Assembly: GCA_963854835.1 (NCBI GenBank)
Contig: OY978529.1
Location: 13,043,139-13,107,138, forward strand
Source: Megamerina dolium
Taxonomy: Eukaryota > Arthropoda > Insecta > Diptera > Megamerinidae
DNA: 64,000 nucleotides
Direction: 5' to 3'
Within the stretch, counting starts at the first letter, position 1. Every line of letters begins with the position of its first letter. Below the pieces are notes generated by a model. That model made no database searches. It was not told the origin of the DNA and was given only the letters and a program-made list of their open reading frames with translations. Both the position numbers and the translations under genes were made by a program. Positions 34,561 through 45,875 of this stretch are shown one piece after another.

Positions 34561-35152
34561 ACTTTCTTATACATCTAACATATCGTGACCTGATCCGCAA
34601 GTTGTGGTGATATGTCGATACCTTGTAAAACTTGCTTGTGCATAAATCACCTATCCTGTTGACACAACTCAGCCGCTCGTAGATGTACGTAAGCCCAATC
34701 ACCATATCAGGGTTCAGGTATAAGGAAGGGTATACCATGATTACTAGACAAGACAAATTTATCAAGGTAAAACAATCAGAGAGAGTAGTGATGTATACTC
34801 TAACGAATGAAGGAGACCGAAACAACAAACATGTTTTTCACACTACTCGAACTGGTTTTTGGCCTTACCCATACACGTCAAGAGAAAGGATTTTTCGACT
34901 GTTAATCTGGTACCATGGTTATACCAAAGGTTTTTTGGAAAGAAAGCAAAAAAGATTTGTCAAAAACTCTTTTGACACTTATCACATGAAAAATTGGAAA
35001 TACAAGGGCTGCTTCATAGAAGTCGGTGCACAAAAGTCTGCAACAGTAATTATATAACAGTACTAAAACGTGCTTCACAGTCTTACTTACAATGATTTAA
35101 ATCATACACAGCGTGATCAAAACTCTAAATAATAAGGTAATACTACAATAAA
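34561..35152. other. Unresolved stretch with a 124-codon plus-strand frame
   Basis: The plus frame from 34683 to 35057 is open and not low-complexity (MYVSPITISGFRYKEGYTMI at the start), but I find no motif. It could be part of the decayed element next to it. Confidence 0.25.
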
Positions 35153-35461
35153 TTAAATATTAATTTTATTGAAAAATTTATATAGATCGTCTTCAGAAGA
35201 ATCTGATTCAGTTGTTATATATAGTAAATTCTCTTCCAATTGCATGTCCTCAACTTCTGGATCAAAAGCCTTTCTTTTTATTATTTCTGTAGGCCTTAAA
35301 CTTATAATAAGTGGATTCGAAGAAACAAGTAGACGGTGAAATACATCTTCAAGGTTAGCCCTCTTTGAAGTTTTTCGGCTAAAACGTTCAGGATAAAATT
35401 TGAAATTCTTATATCGCGATTTTTGAGTCTCACCACTTAACTGTCCAATTGGTAAAAGAGT
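35153..35461 (-). pseudogene. Open frame of 102 codons, C-terminal part of a transposon-type protein
   Basis: The minus strand is open from 35461 to the TAA at 35153-35155 with no ATG at its head; a TGA precedes it. It reads LLPIGQLSGETQKSRYKNF, then a basic segment ending RANLEDVFHRLLVSSNPL, and ends in an acidic serine-rich tail (TTESDSSEDDLYKFFNKINI). The IGQ-SxE-xQ-xxR-K-F and NLEDVFHRLLVSSNP pattern resembles the C-terminal part of a protein I recall as widespread in transposable elements of insects and other animals, but I cannot name the family. A SINE lies immediately upstream. Confidence 0.45.
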
Positions 35462-35484
35462 TGTTCATACAATTTCACTAAAAA

Positions 35485-35655
35485 AAAAAATATGTGGCAC
35501 TTAAAGCTCCGAACTGCTTTTTGGTCGAGCTTCTCCTCCATTACTGGTGTGCGTGTTAAATTTTTGGACAGTATTAGAGGGCTCTATTTATTTTAGCTGA
35601 TTCCGAACGTCAGATCTCTTGCGACATCACTTTTTCTGAAATCTAAAAGGCCAAA
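35485..35655 (-). mobile_element. SINE copy, 5'-truncated, minus strand
   Basis: Reverse complement of the 3' half of the SINE at 6614 (ATATGTGGCACTTAAAGC at the tail, GGACAGTATTAGAGGG, ending in AGTGATGTCGC). It abuts the open frame at 35153-35461. Confidence 0.8.
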
Positions 35656-36344
35656 AAAAGGTTAAAAAGAGGTCAGCCTTTTCAACATTTCATTAGCAGC
35701 TATAATTTAATTTTTAACATGTTTGTATGTAAGTTCAACTATCGAAGCATATGTTATTATTAACATAAATTATTACAAAAATTAAATCAGTCCTTTAAAG
35801 TTTTTACAACTACTTTATAATAAATAATATGTGAATTTAGAGGACAACAAACTTAATAAATATATTCCATAGTGGACGGATTATATCTCACATGTAACTA
35901 TTTTCTCTTCATCAGATGAATTGGATGAACTACTGTCTAAATATAGTTTTGATCTCAATTTGCAACCTCGAATGAAGAAGGCTAAACTGTCAGCACTTAT
36001 AATACTAATTTATGGCTAACAACTCACAAAGGATGAAGATGAAGTAAAGAACAAAAACAACAAAGACGATTTTATCTTTTATTGAAATACCGAAATAGCA
36101 AGAATTGGCGAATACTCCACCTTATTAATTTATGTATATGCACAAACATATATATGCAAGACGTGGTATAAAAATAAAGGTAGAGAAATTGTAAAAGATT
36201 TCTCTTGGCTGCGCCTTATATCAGAAACTGTTTCCTTATTGTGTCAAAATCGTGCGTTTGCTTTTTTTCTTTATCTCTTTTTCTTTCCGTATATGTTTGA
36301 CGTTGTTTTGTTTAATTCTTCTCCTTCATTCATAGTTATTCCAT
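35656..36344. other. AT-rich spacer
   Basis: No gene. A TCATCAGATGAATTGGATGA stretch near 35914 could be a remnant of the neighbouring coding fragment, but the link is weak. Confidence 0.35.
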
Positions 36345-36726
36345 GTATGTTCTGGTTCAGGCACAAAAACATTTGCATAAAAAACATTTTGTTTGTAAAA
36401 GAGAGACTCTCGGGTCAGAGAGAGAGAGAGAGAGAGGTTTTTGTTCCAAATACATGAGACACGCTTTGTGGTTATCATTCGTAATATCAGTCCCCGTTTA
36501 TACGCGAACACGTGAAAAACGTGGGGAAGAGAGACGGGTTTTTGTTTCTCGTACAGGAGACACGCTTAGTGCTTCTCATTCCTAATATTAAGAAAACATA
36601 TAAACGAGTTCACGTGTCGCCTCGAAACATTTTTGCTCGTGCAAATGAAACATTAAAAAAGAGAATTGAAAATGTTTTTCAAGCAAATGTCTTCTCGTAT
36701 AAACGGGGACTAATATGTATGTTTTC

Positions 36727-38017
36727 TTAAGGGGGTCCACCTGTGTAAAATTTTCGAAAAATCGATTTTTTTTTTACATTTTTCGCATCTTTAACGAGAG
36801 CTTTTACAGGATGAGGAAGGGGAAGTTTATGGTCCTGGTATTGCAGATTAAATGTGAGTCTATAATACAAAGTTTTGTGTTTCCAAACTTTGAAAGCGTT
36901 TTTCTCGAAACCATATTTTTGAATTTTGTGGACAGGATTAAAAAAAATCTACTTAACCGATTGACTTGAAACGATATAAACAGAAATAAGATTTTTTTTA
37001 ATTTTTGCGTTTTAGATAACTGGTTCGAGCGGAATCTTGCACACAATTTCGGTTTTTCATTTTGAAGGGGTCACTTTGAACGCCCTTAATGAGTACAAGC
37101 CTTCGGATTATACTATTGGAAAAATTTACTATTGAAATATAAGCACAAACCTTCAAAATAACGTAAAACTTATTCTTATTTTCGAATTAGTTCTTACTTA
37201 CTTACTTACTTATGTGGCCATAACAACCGAATATCGATTTAGACCGAAAATAACATGCTTCGCCAGCCATCTCTGTTCTTCGCTAGCTGGCGCCAGTTAG
37301 AAATTGCAAGCGCCGTCAGGTTCTCCAGTACTTGGTCTTTCCACCTTTCCTCTTCTGCGTCGTCCTCCAGCGGGTTCCGAATATAACACCTTCTTAGCTG
37401 GAGCGTGTTTTTCCATTCGCTCGACATGACCTAGCCAACGCAGCCGCTGGATTTTGATGCGCTTTACTATGTCAATATCGGCATACAACTCGTACAGCTC
37501 ATGGTTGTACCTTATTCGGTACTCGCCACCAACGCAAATAGGTCCAAAGATCTTGCGTAGGACTTTTCTCTGAGGTGGAAATTGTCCAGGCTTCAGCGCC
37601 TTATGTTAGGACAGGCATGATGAGAGACTTGTAGAGTGTAGTTTTCGTTCTTCGAGAGAGGGCTCGACTTCTCAATTGCTTACTCAGCCCAAAGTAACAC
37701 CTGTTAACAAGGGTTATCCTACGCATGATCTCCAGGCTGACGTCATTACTGCTGTTAATGCTGGTTCCAAGATAGACAAAGTCCCTTACTACTTCAAAAG
37801 CGTAGTTGTCAACAGTGACGTGCTGTCCAAGACGCCGGGACTCTTTGTTTGTTGACACTAGATACTTAGTCTTGCCCTCGTTCACCGTAAGACCCATCCG
37901 ACGCGACTCTCTTTCCAACTCTGAGGATGCTGCACTGACTGCTCGAATTAGTTCTCCTAACGAAAATTCCCGAAAAAGCGTTCGAAATACCGCGCTCACA
38001 CAGGTGGACCCCCTTAA
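36727..38017. mobile_element. TTAA-flanked TIR element carrying a non-LTR insertion
   Basis: TTAAGGGGGTCCACCTGTGT at 36727 is matched in reverse by ACACAGGTGGACCCCCTTAA ending at 38017. TTAA duplication is the mark of piggyBac-type elements. Its own interior (36747-37190) has no transposase; the rest (37190-37999) is an RTE-like fragment. Confidence 0.7.
37190..37999 (-). pseudogene. RTE-like non-LTR retrotransposon, C-terminal RT part, 5'-truncated
   Basis: The minus frame 37999-37601 carries the conserved RT thumb region of RTE-type elements (LTVNEGKTKYLVSTNKESRR, FVYLGTSINSSNDVSLEI, LRSRALSRRTKTTLYKSLIM). It stops at a TAA where the family expects a tyrosine (YGAEAW). The downstream block (RIKIQRLRWLGHVERMEKHA) is in another frame. 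The 3' end is a (TAAG)n-type run at 37195-37212, typical of RTE tails. It is nearly identical to the plus-strand copy at 41815-42540. Confidence 0.88.
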
Positions 38018-38489
38018 TGTTTTACATTACGAATGAGAAGCACAAAGCGTGTCGCATGTACAGGAGACTAAAAACCCTGTCTTCCCCATGCGTTCCTCGC
38101 CTACAAAAAAATGTTTTTCATACAAATGATTTCATGTCTAAACGGGGACTCAAGAATTTTTAAATAATTCAATCGAGTTCACATGTCCTCGAGAAGCATT
38201 TTTGCTGAGGCAAACGCAAACGAAACACCAAAAGAGAACTGAAAATATGTTTCATATAAATGTCTTTGTGCCTAAACCGGGATTATGCCAGCACAAAGCG
38301 ACACAACAAAAAAACGTAAAGGAGAATTTAAAGGTAATGAAACTAGAAAGAAAAAAAAACTCGTCATGGTGCGATAGTTTTTCGTCATGGTGAAACAGTA
38401 TAATAAGTAATGTAAAGTCAGAGAGAAATTATGCATACTCTCATGAAAGAACGGAAGAAATCAAATACAAAAAAAATGGCCTTACATTC

Positions 38490-39690
38490 GGCTGGGGCCG
38501 ACCAAATTATACCCTACATATGTAGAGGTATATATAAAAAGTTTGCTCGTATATCCATCCTTTTCTACCACTATTTTGTATAGAAGCTACATTAAGAAGC
38601 AGGCGTACCTCACCAATTTTTGAGGAACAATTTCTGCCTATAATACTAAACTACCTAGGTTGACCTAGGCGTATTATTTAGTAAGTTATGGGTGTTTTAA
38701 TGTTTAAGATAAATCCGAGACTTTGTACGCAAGCTATATAAAAATTTTCCAAACTTTATATGGTAGCCCCATTAAGAAGTGGGTGTGGCATGTTGATTTT
38801 TGGTCAGATTATTTTCGACTACCATATTAACCTAAGTATTAATTATGATTGTTCTAGACAGAAGGATGCAAAAGTTACAGCTATTTCAATTTAAAAAAAA
38901 TTCGGTCATTTTGTATGGGGGCTACTATAAACAGTGGGTGTGGCAAGTCCATTTCCTGTGAGTCTAGTTGCTCTTACAATACTAATCCATACCTTAAATC
39001 TGGTAGTTCTATGCTGAATAGTTTGTAAGTTATGGCGGTTAACATTTTTGTTTAATTTCCTCAACTTTGTATGGAAGCTCCAATAAGAAGTGGGCGTGGC
39101 ACGCTGCTTTTTTGCCAGATTATTTCCGACTACGATATTAATCTAAGTGTCAATTAAGGTTATTCTGGACAGAAGATTGTAGAAGTTACAGCTGTTTCAA
39201 TTTAAAAGAAGTACAGACACTTTGTATGGGAGCTACTATAAAAAGTAGGCGTGGCTCGCCCATTTTTGGCAGTATTATGTAGTAGTATAATATAAATCCA
39301 TGTGCTAAATATTGTTGTCCCAGATGGTATATTAAGTGAGTTATAGCAAATTAAAGATTTTGCAAATTCCGAGGTAGTCGCTTTGAATGCTTGGTGTGGG
39401 CGTGGCTCTTGACCGATCATGCCCAATATCAATCCCCTCCGTACCCTTGGATCATAGATTACTTATGTCAAATTTCGTCAAAATAGCTCAATATTTGCTC
39501 AAGTTATCGTGCGAACCAGCCAGGTGACAAACAGCCGGACGGACGGACGGAGATCGTTAAATCGAAAATTTAAGCAATGCTGATCACGAATATATATAAT
39601 TTCTATATCTCCGGAGATTCCTTCAAGTGGTTACAAACATCTGACCGAAATATACCTTGCATATTGCATTATGCAGGGTATAAAAAGAAC
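38490..39690. repeat. Interspersed repeat with internal tandem GGGCGTGGC units
   Basis: The left end has GGCCGACCAAATTATACCCT and the right end has ATATACCTTGCATATTGCAT followed by GCAGGGTATA. Between them blocks with TTTGTATGG.AGC, AAGAAGTGGGYGTGGC, and GTTACAGCTRTTTCAATTTAAA repeat, most clearly near 38748-38940 and 39068-39250, about 320 bp apart. ACGGACGGACGG lies near 39540. No protein frame. A relative is in Rab9 intron 1. Confidence 0.65.
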
Positions 39691-40366
39691 CCAACAAACA
39701 TATGAATTCTTGACAATAGAATTAAATCCTACCTAGAGAGAAATAAAATCACAATTTTTCACAGTAAATTTATATTTTAATTATTTCACAATGGTTTTTG
39801 ATAATGTGGATCTGTTCAATTACTTAATTGTCCACTATTTAAAAAATGTTGACGATGAATAAAATTTTAAGAGGCGAGAATACATAAGTGTAACTCTGTT
39901 TGAAATTAAAACAAAGGAAACGTTTGCTTGCGGTCATTGACTTTGTCCCGTTGGTGACCTTGCTCGAAGGAAGGTAAACGTACCAATTTCTGTACAACAA
40001 CCATCATGATTATGATGTGTGTGTTTGTCTGTATGGCTTGTAATTCACCATTGTAAATAGCACAATGACATTGACATGTTTCTTCGGCATATGGTGCGTG
40101 AGTATTCTTTAAGTTAGAAGTGTTATTCTTCTTTACATTATTCATTTTTAATTAAATGTATACTTACTATTTAAGTAAGAAAAAGTCGATAAACATTCAT
40201 CTTGCAGCGTGTCAAATTTTATGTCCACAAATCGTACAGCAAAATACGAAAAAAAAATGGGTCTAAAATCTTTTTGATCTCACTAATTTTAGCAAATAAA
40301 GTTCATACTATTTTAAAGCCGACTTTATTTTGAATATTGGTTTATTTCTTTACACATTTTCTTCTA
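39691..40366. other. Spacer; one short minus-strand frame
   Basis: The minus frame 40145-39906 (79 residues, with a CQCHC cluster and a hydrophobic IIIMMVVV stretch) starts with ATG, but nothing identifies it. I do not call it a gene. Confidence 0.3.
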
Positions 40367-41200
40367 TAGCTGCATTCTTTTGTAAGCGAGTTGCAAAAGA
40401 ACACCAACCCGTTTCTAATTTCCCTTTTACTCGCTTATAATTTCCCTTTCGAAATCAAAACAAAAATTAAGCAATTCTGCGAAATCTTTCGTAAATATAT
40501 TCATTTATTTAAAATAAATTTTTACTTACACTTGACTTATTTTGCTTTTTTTGTTTATATTTACAATAATTTTATGTGTAGTTGAAATTTCCCAAGCATA
40601 TTCAAGTAGCCAATTCACAATAGTACTGTTTTTTTACTTTACAACCCTACAACTATGTAATATTCACTATTGATGGTTTTTCCTTTTTCAAGAGCCACAT
40701 TCTTTTGCACGCGAGTTGCAAAAGAACACTGACTTATTTGCACTGACACTGAACACTGACTGACTGACTGACTTACTGCATGCAAAGCAATAACAAAAAT
40801 AAGCGACATCTTCTATTTTAACAGAGTTCAATTGAACTGGCTTATATTTTAATCGAGCTGAGTTATAGTGTTGGAAATAAAAAAACAACACTATTGTGAA
40901 TAGACTATTGGAATGTGCTTGGGAAATTTCAACAACACGTCAAATTATTGTAAATATAAACAAAAATAAGCAAAATAAAGCAAGTGCAAATAAAAATTTA
41001 TTGTAAGTAAACGAATATATTTACTACAGATCACGCAGAATTGTTTCTTTTTTGTTTTTATTTCGTTTATAAATTTCACGAACAACCATATATACCACCA
41101 GTGTTGCTAAGTAACTAAAGGAAAATTATATTCAAGTAAAAGGGAAATTAAATGCGAGTTGGTGTTCTTTTGCAACTCGGTTACAAAAGAATGCGGCTAT
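40367..41200. mobile_element. Rearranged copy of the TAGCCGCATTC foldback element
   Basis: Begins TAGCTGCATTCTTTTGTAA and ends TTACAAAAGAATGCGGCTA like the 14775-15796 copy. The left arm is interrupted at about 40650-40690 by a piece of mariner coding sequence. The right half starts again from a central palindrome (GCACGCGAGTTGCAAAAGAA). A (GACT)n run lies at 40757-40772. Confidence 0.75.
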
Positions 41201-41640
41201 TTACAATAACTTTATGTGTAGTTGAAATTTCCCAAACATATTCCAGTGGCCAATTCACAATAGTACTGTTTTTTTACTTTGCAACCCTACAACTATGTAA
41301 TATTCGCTATTGATGGTTTTTCCTTTTTCAAGATAGTCGATGAATATTATACCGTATGTATCCCTAAATACAGAGGCCAAAACCTTGCCAGTTGACTGTT
41401 AAGTTTTTGGTCGCTTTGGACGACTTTCACCGACCATTCTCCACTCAGCTGACTGATAATTTGATTCTGGTCTATAATAACGTATCCTGTGTTACACAGC
41501 GTTCTGAAAATATCTTATGAATGATGGCGCACCACAGACCACAGACAAATGGTTCTTCTCGATGGGGCAGAATCCGGATAACAGTTTTCAAGCCATTGCT
41601 AAGCTTGAACGATGTTTTTCCCATTAAAAAGCAATTTTGA
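41201..41640 (-). pseudogene. Decayed mariner transposase fragment (different subfamily)
   Basis: After a partial repeat of the foldback arm (41201-41300), the minus strand reads mariner blocks in shifting frames: an SAEW-VGESRPKRPKT-like block and DYLEKGKTINSEY-like block near 41310-41480, and CYPDSAPSRRT-like block near 41540-41580. The family differs from the mariner at 26450. The outermost 30-40 bp of this mariner also occur at 40650-40690, so the stretch has been duplicated together with the foldback arm. Confidence 0.65.
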
Positions 41641-41814
41641 ATGTTATTGACCTAAGTCATCAGTTGTTTTTCCAATTTAAGTAAAAATTTTGTAGGTGAA
41701 TTACAACACACGTGATTTATTAAAAATTATTGAAAATTAATTATATACGTTGTATGCTGCCTATAACTCTGTCAATTCTTTAGAAATGTTTAACTGTATA
41801 GGTCAGAAAAAGGA

Positions 41815-42540
41815 ATGTTAATTCCAGTATCTGACGGTCTTACGGTGAATGAGGGCAAGACGAAGTATCTAGTGTCAACAAACAAAGAGTCCCGGCGTCT
41901 TGGACAGCACGTCACTGTTGACAACTACGCTTTTGAAGTAGAAAGGAACTTTGTCTATCTTGGAACCAGCATTAACAGCAGTAATGACGTCAGTCTGGAG
42001 ATATTGCGAAGGATCACTCTTCCAAACAGGTGCTACTTTGGGCTAAGTAAGCAATTGAGAAGTTGGGCCCTCTCTCGAAGAACGAAAACTACACTCTACA
42101 AGTCTCTCATCATGCCTGTCCTAACATAAGGCGCTGAAGCCTGGACAATTTCCACCTCAGAGAAAAGTCCTACGCAAGATCTTTGGACGTATTTGCGTTG
42201 GTGGCGAGTACCGAATAAGGTACAACCATGAGCTGTACGAGCTGTATGCCGATATTGACATAGTAAAGCGCATCAAAATCCAGCGGCTGCGCTGGCTAGG
42301 TCATGTCGAGTGAATGGAAGAACACGCTCCAGCTAAGAAGGTGTTATATTCGGAACCCGCTGGAGGACGACGCAGAAGAGGAAGACCTACCTCCGGTGGA
42401 AAGACCAAGTACTGGAGAACTTGACGGCGCTTGGAATTTCTAACTGGCGCCAGCTAGCGAAGAACAGAGATGGCTGGCGAAGCATGTTATTTTCGGCCTA
42501 AATTGATACTCGGTTGTTATGGCCACATAAGTAAGTAATT
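41815..42540 (+). pseudogene. RTE-like non-LTR retrotransposon, C-terminal RT part, plus strand
   Basis: The same protein region as 37190-37999: LTVNEGKTKYLVSTNKESRR, VYLGTSINSSNDVSLEILRR, then TAA in place of the tyrosine codon after MPVLT. The 3' region RRLRWLGHVE-type and GGRRRRG blocks follow in another frame, and the element ends ATGGCCACATAAGTAAGTAA. 5'-truncated. Confidence 0.88.
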
Positions 42541-43885
42541 CATGTATCTCGGGACTTCGGTATCCCGATCCAGGGATACCGAAAAAATCCCGCGATAATC
42601 CAGGGATTGGTCGATTCACATCCTGGGATTGCTAAAAACAATTTTTTAATAGCCAGTGAAAATTTTAAACTTTTAAGGGTAAAACAACAGTAACCTGGTG
42701 AAGCAATGTCTCGTGAATATAGCGGGTGGTGTAATACTTCTCAGTTCCCAGTTCAATATGGGGTCCAGCGTTGTTATGTTGGCCATTTTTCTTCAATAGT
42801 TCGTTTTAAAGTCTTAGTTATCGCCTGTAAGTAATGACAGGCAGTAATAGTTTCATAAGGTTGCAGCAACTCATGGTACACAATACCTTTCATATCCCAC
42901 AAAATGTCGGAAATTGACATCCCCAGTCAGAACTTCTGTATATTAGTTTTTTTATTCATTGGTTTCATAGTGTAATGTTTATCAGAGAAAGTTTTGAAGT
43001 CTTTCAAACTATTAGAATCCGATCCCCGTAAAAATCGTTTCCAATACCGTCAATAGTTTTGAACATAGAATGTATTGCAAATGTAATTGTTCTTTTGTGT
43101 TACCGTTGCTGTTTATAAATATACTCGTACTAAACAATTTGAGCGGTTGAAATTCATTAAAGATATTACCTGTATGTTTTGTTATTTTGTTACTATTTAA
43201 TATTGTTGTTTTTGTTGGTATTTATTTCATTGCATGCATATATTCTTGACTTCATTTCCATTATTGTTTGTTGTTGAAAACCAAGTATGGGCTCAATATT
43301 ACCAGCATTAGCGGGGGATGGTGAATGTATCAGTCAATTGAACTACTTTGCGTGCGATCTGTGCACATGCGCAAATGACAAAAACGAAGCTAAGATTAGT
43401 GTAATTTAGGTTTGGTTTATTTTTGATTCGCATATTATTATGCGATTACGACGCGAATATATGTACAATGCAAGTATGAAGTTTAATTGGGTGTGCAAAT
43501 AGAAATATATGCAGATTGGTCTTCGAATGGTAAGAACAAAACAACTTCATATATACTAAGTCATGACTAACAATTTAGAAAAGACCATTTGAATAGTATT
43601 TTTTTTTAACTACTATATTGACGATCTATGTATCTCTATCTCAACTTATTCAAATACTAGTTTGATTCTTTGTGGATGAAGTTGTAAAATATTCGCTAAT
43701 AGATACGACAATACTTGTTTAAATTTGTATATTATTTGCTTTGAAATTTTTATCGCTTTGTTTTTCCGTTCATTTTTTTTTTATATCGGTTGAATATTTC
43801 ATGCAGAAAACTTGATTTTCAACAGGTGCGTCCACAGGTCTCCATTGAAAAAGCATACTCCCTTCCCTTTTGCATGTATCTACAG

Positions 43886-43887
<2 letters not shown>
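42541..43887. other. Intergenic stretch, nothing recognised
   Basis: A small cluster of CCCGGGATTATC-like pieces (ATCCCG, GGGATACCG) near 42545-42630 forms a short palindromic patch. Otherwise AT-rich without support for a gene. Confidence 0.4.
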
Positions 43888-43949
<62 letters not shown>

Positions 43950-44129
43950 GAATATATATATATATATATAATATATATACATATATAATATATATATAGA
44001 ATATATATATATATATCTATATATATATATATACATATATAATATATATAATATATATATATGTATATATATTTTTATATATATATATAAATATATGTAT
44101 ATATACGTATATATATATATATGTTTATA

Positions 44130-44174
<45 letters not shown>

Positions 44175-44319
44175 GTATATATATATATATGTTTATATAT
44201 ATATGTATGTATATATATATGTATATATATTTATATATATATATACATATTTATATATATATATATTTATATATATATACATATTTATATATATATATAT
44301 TTATATATATATACATATT

Positions 44320-44352
<33 letters not shown>

Positions 44353-44379
44353 ATACATATTTATATATATATACATATT

Positions 44380-44426
<47 letters not shown>

Positions 44427-44427
44427 T

Positions 44428-44478
<51 letters not shown>

Positions 44479-44506
44479 TTATATATACATATATATATAT
44501 ATATTG

Positions 44507-44541
<35 letters not shown>
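43888..44541. repeat. Long (TA)n tract with TTTATA / TGTATA variants
   Basis: About 650 bp of nearly pure TA with periodic ATTTATATATATATACATAT units between 44230 and 44390 that form a higher-order tandem of about 40 bp. All the Y-I-repeat frames on both strands are artefacts. Confidence 0.95.
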
Positions 44542-44543
<2 letters not shown>

Positions 44544-45589
44544 CATCATATACCCAACAAACCAAACATTCTTGTAAAAAAGTTACAGTAAGTTAACATA
44601 AAATATTCCTTGCTATAAGAGTTTCGCAATCGCTTGATTATTAATAGGTACCAACTAAAATAACGTACAGTAATGTTTATTTACAATTGACAAAATAGCC
44701 TTTTACATGTTAGCTTACTGTAATTTTTTATTAACTAACGTTTTTTTTTTATTAGGATTTGAAATGCAGGTATATTTTAACTTACTTGCTTTAAAATGTG
44801 AATAAAAGTTTTCTTTTTATGATTATGCTCTTTGATACCACGTGTATGACCCCAGTTTTTTTTTTCATTGTCTTGTAAAGTCGTAGTTTCCACATACAGA
44901 AAAGATCCAAAAATGAAGGCAAAAAATTTCTTCACTTGCAAAATTATTTTATTTGATACAATTTTGTTAACATGCTTTAGAAAGTCTTAAATTTCTATTA
45001 TATGTAACCTTACTCCAAGCATTATTGTGGAATGCTAAGAAAATTGTTTATTGGGGCTATATATGCATGTATGTATGTATATAGATGTGCGTTCAAGTGT
45101 GTTCTGTGTGCTTGTGAATGGGGGAGATTTGTTAAAGAAATAGCGCGTCACACAAATATACAGTTGTTGCAACACCTTGAAGTGGAGTGTATTTAACAAA
45201 TGTCATACGTTTTGAAAGTGTTTGCTATTTCTAAGCCCTGTAATAGTAGTTTTTCTAATGCATATTGATTTATTTCCTTCGCAAAAATTATTCTTGGGAT
45301 ATAATTATCAATGCTTAAATTAGTTTTGAAAATGTATTTATGAAAATATTAATTTGTAATTTAATTTTAATATTTTGTTACAAATTCTTTATTTGTAATT
45401 ACTGATTGGCATCTAATTTGGTGCCAATCAAATTTGACAAACTTATTTTCGAAGGGCTCTGCAAACATTTGCACTGTATGTAACCAATACGATATCCAGA
45501 TATATGTATCTTGGGCTAAAAGCAATTAATACAAAGGAGAATCACTTAAAATGTGATATCAAACCCAATGAACCTACTAGATATTTAAG
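44542..45589. other. Intergenic stretch, nothing recognised
   Basis: AT-rich, with a TATGTATGTATG run near 45065-45080. No gene seen. Confidence 0.4.
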
Positions 45590-45875
45590 TCTGCCAATCA
45601 TGGCCAAACATGCCATGGCAGTACCAATTTGCCAAAAAAAAAAATGCTTCTTAAAAGAGTTCTGTGACAAAGCTAAGTTAAAGTGATGTCACAAGGGTTC
45701 AGCCGTTCGGAACCGGCTAATATAAGTAGGTCCCGTCTAATGCTGTCCAAATTTAACACGCACAACAGTATTGGAAGAGAAGCGGTGGTATCACAATGGA
45801 CCTTTCTGGCCTAAGTGTGACCTCTCAGAGAGAGGGCAGCCACATAACCTAAGCTAAGCTAACTATTTATTTAAG
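45590..45875 (+). mobile_element. SINE copy with a LINE-like tail
   Basis: The body matches the SINE family (GAGTTCTGTGACAAAGCTAA, AAGTGATGTCACAAGGGTTC, GTTCGGAACCGGCTAATATA). The 3' part differs from the other copies: GGTGGTATCACAATGGACC, then GGCCTAAGTG, then GGCAGCCACATAACCTAAG. This is close to the 3' end of the LINE at 62735-64000 (minus). The head is truncated. Confidence 0.8.

Larger units (their letters stand above)
36345..38300. repeat. Related repeat units either side of the TTAA element
   Basis: The unit near 36600-36720 (AACGAGTTCACGTGTCGCCT, CATTTTTGCTCG, GAGAATTGAAAATGTTT, AAACGGGGACT) is repeated near 38165-38285 with about 80% visual similarity. A second motif, GAGACACGCTTTGTGG, occurs near 36456 and 36561 and in reverse near 38030-38065. 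A GA run lies at 36417-36437. The array is interrupted by the element at 36727-38017. Confidence 0.55.

Noticed and set aside
38470..39690. CRISPR-like or satellite array
   Set aside because: The modules are long, diverged and few; it is an interspersed transposon-type repeat.
43770..44596. Tyr/Ile-repeat proteins on both strands
   Set aside because: They are only translations of the (TA)n tract; the same holds for 27352-27613 and 56681-57028.
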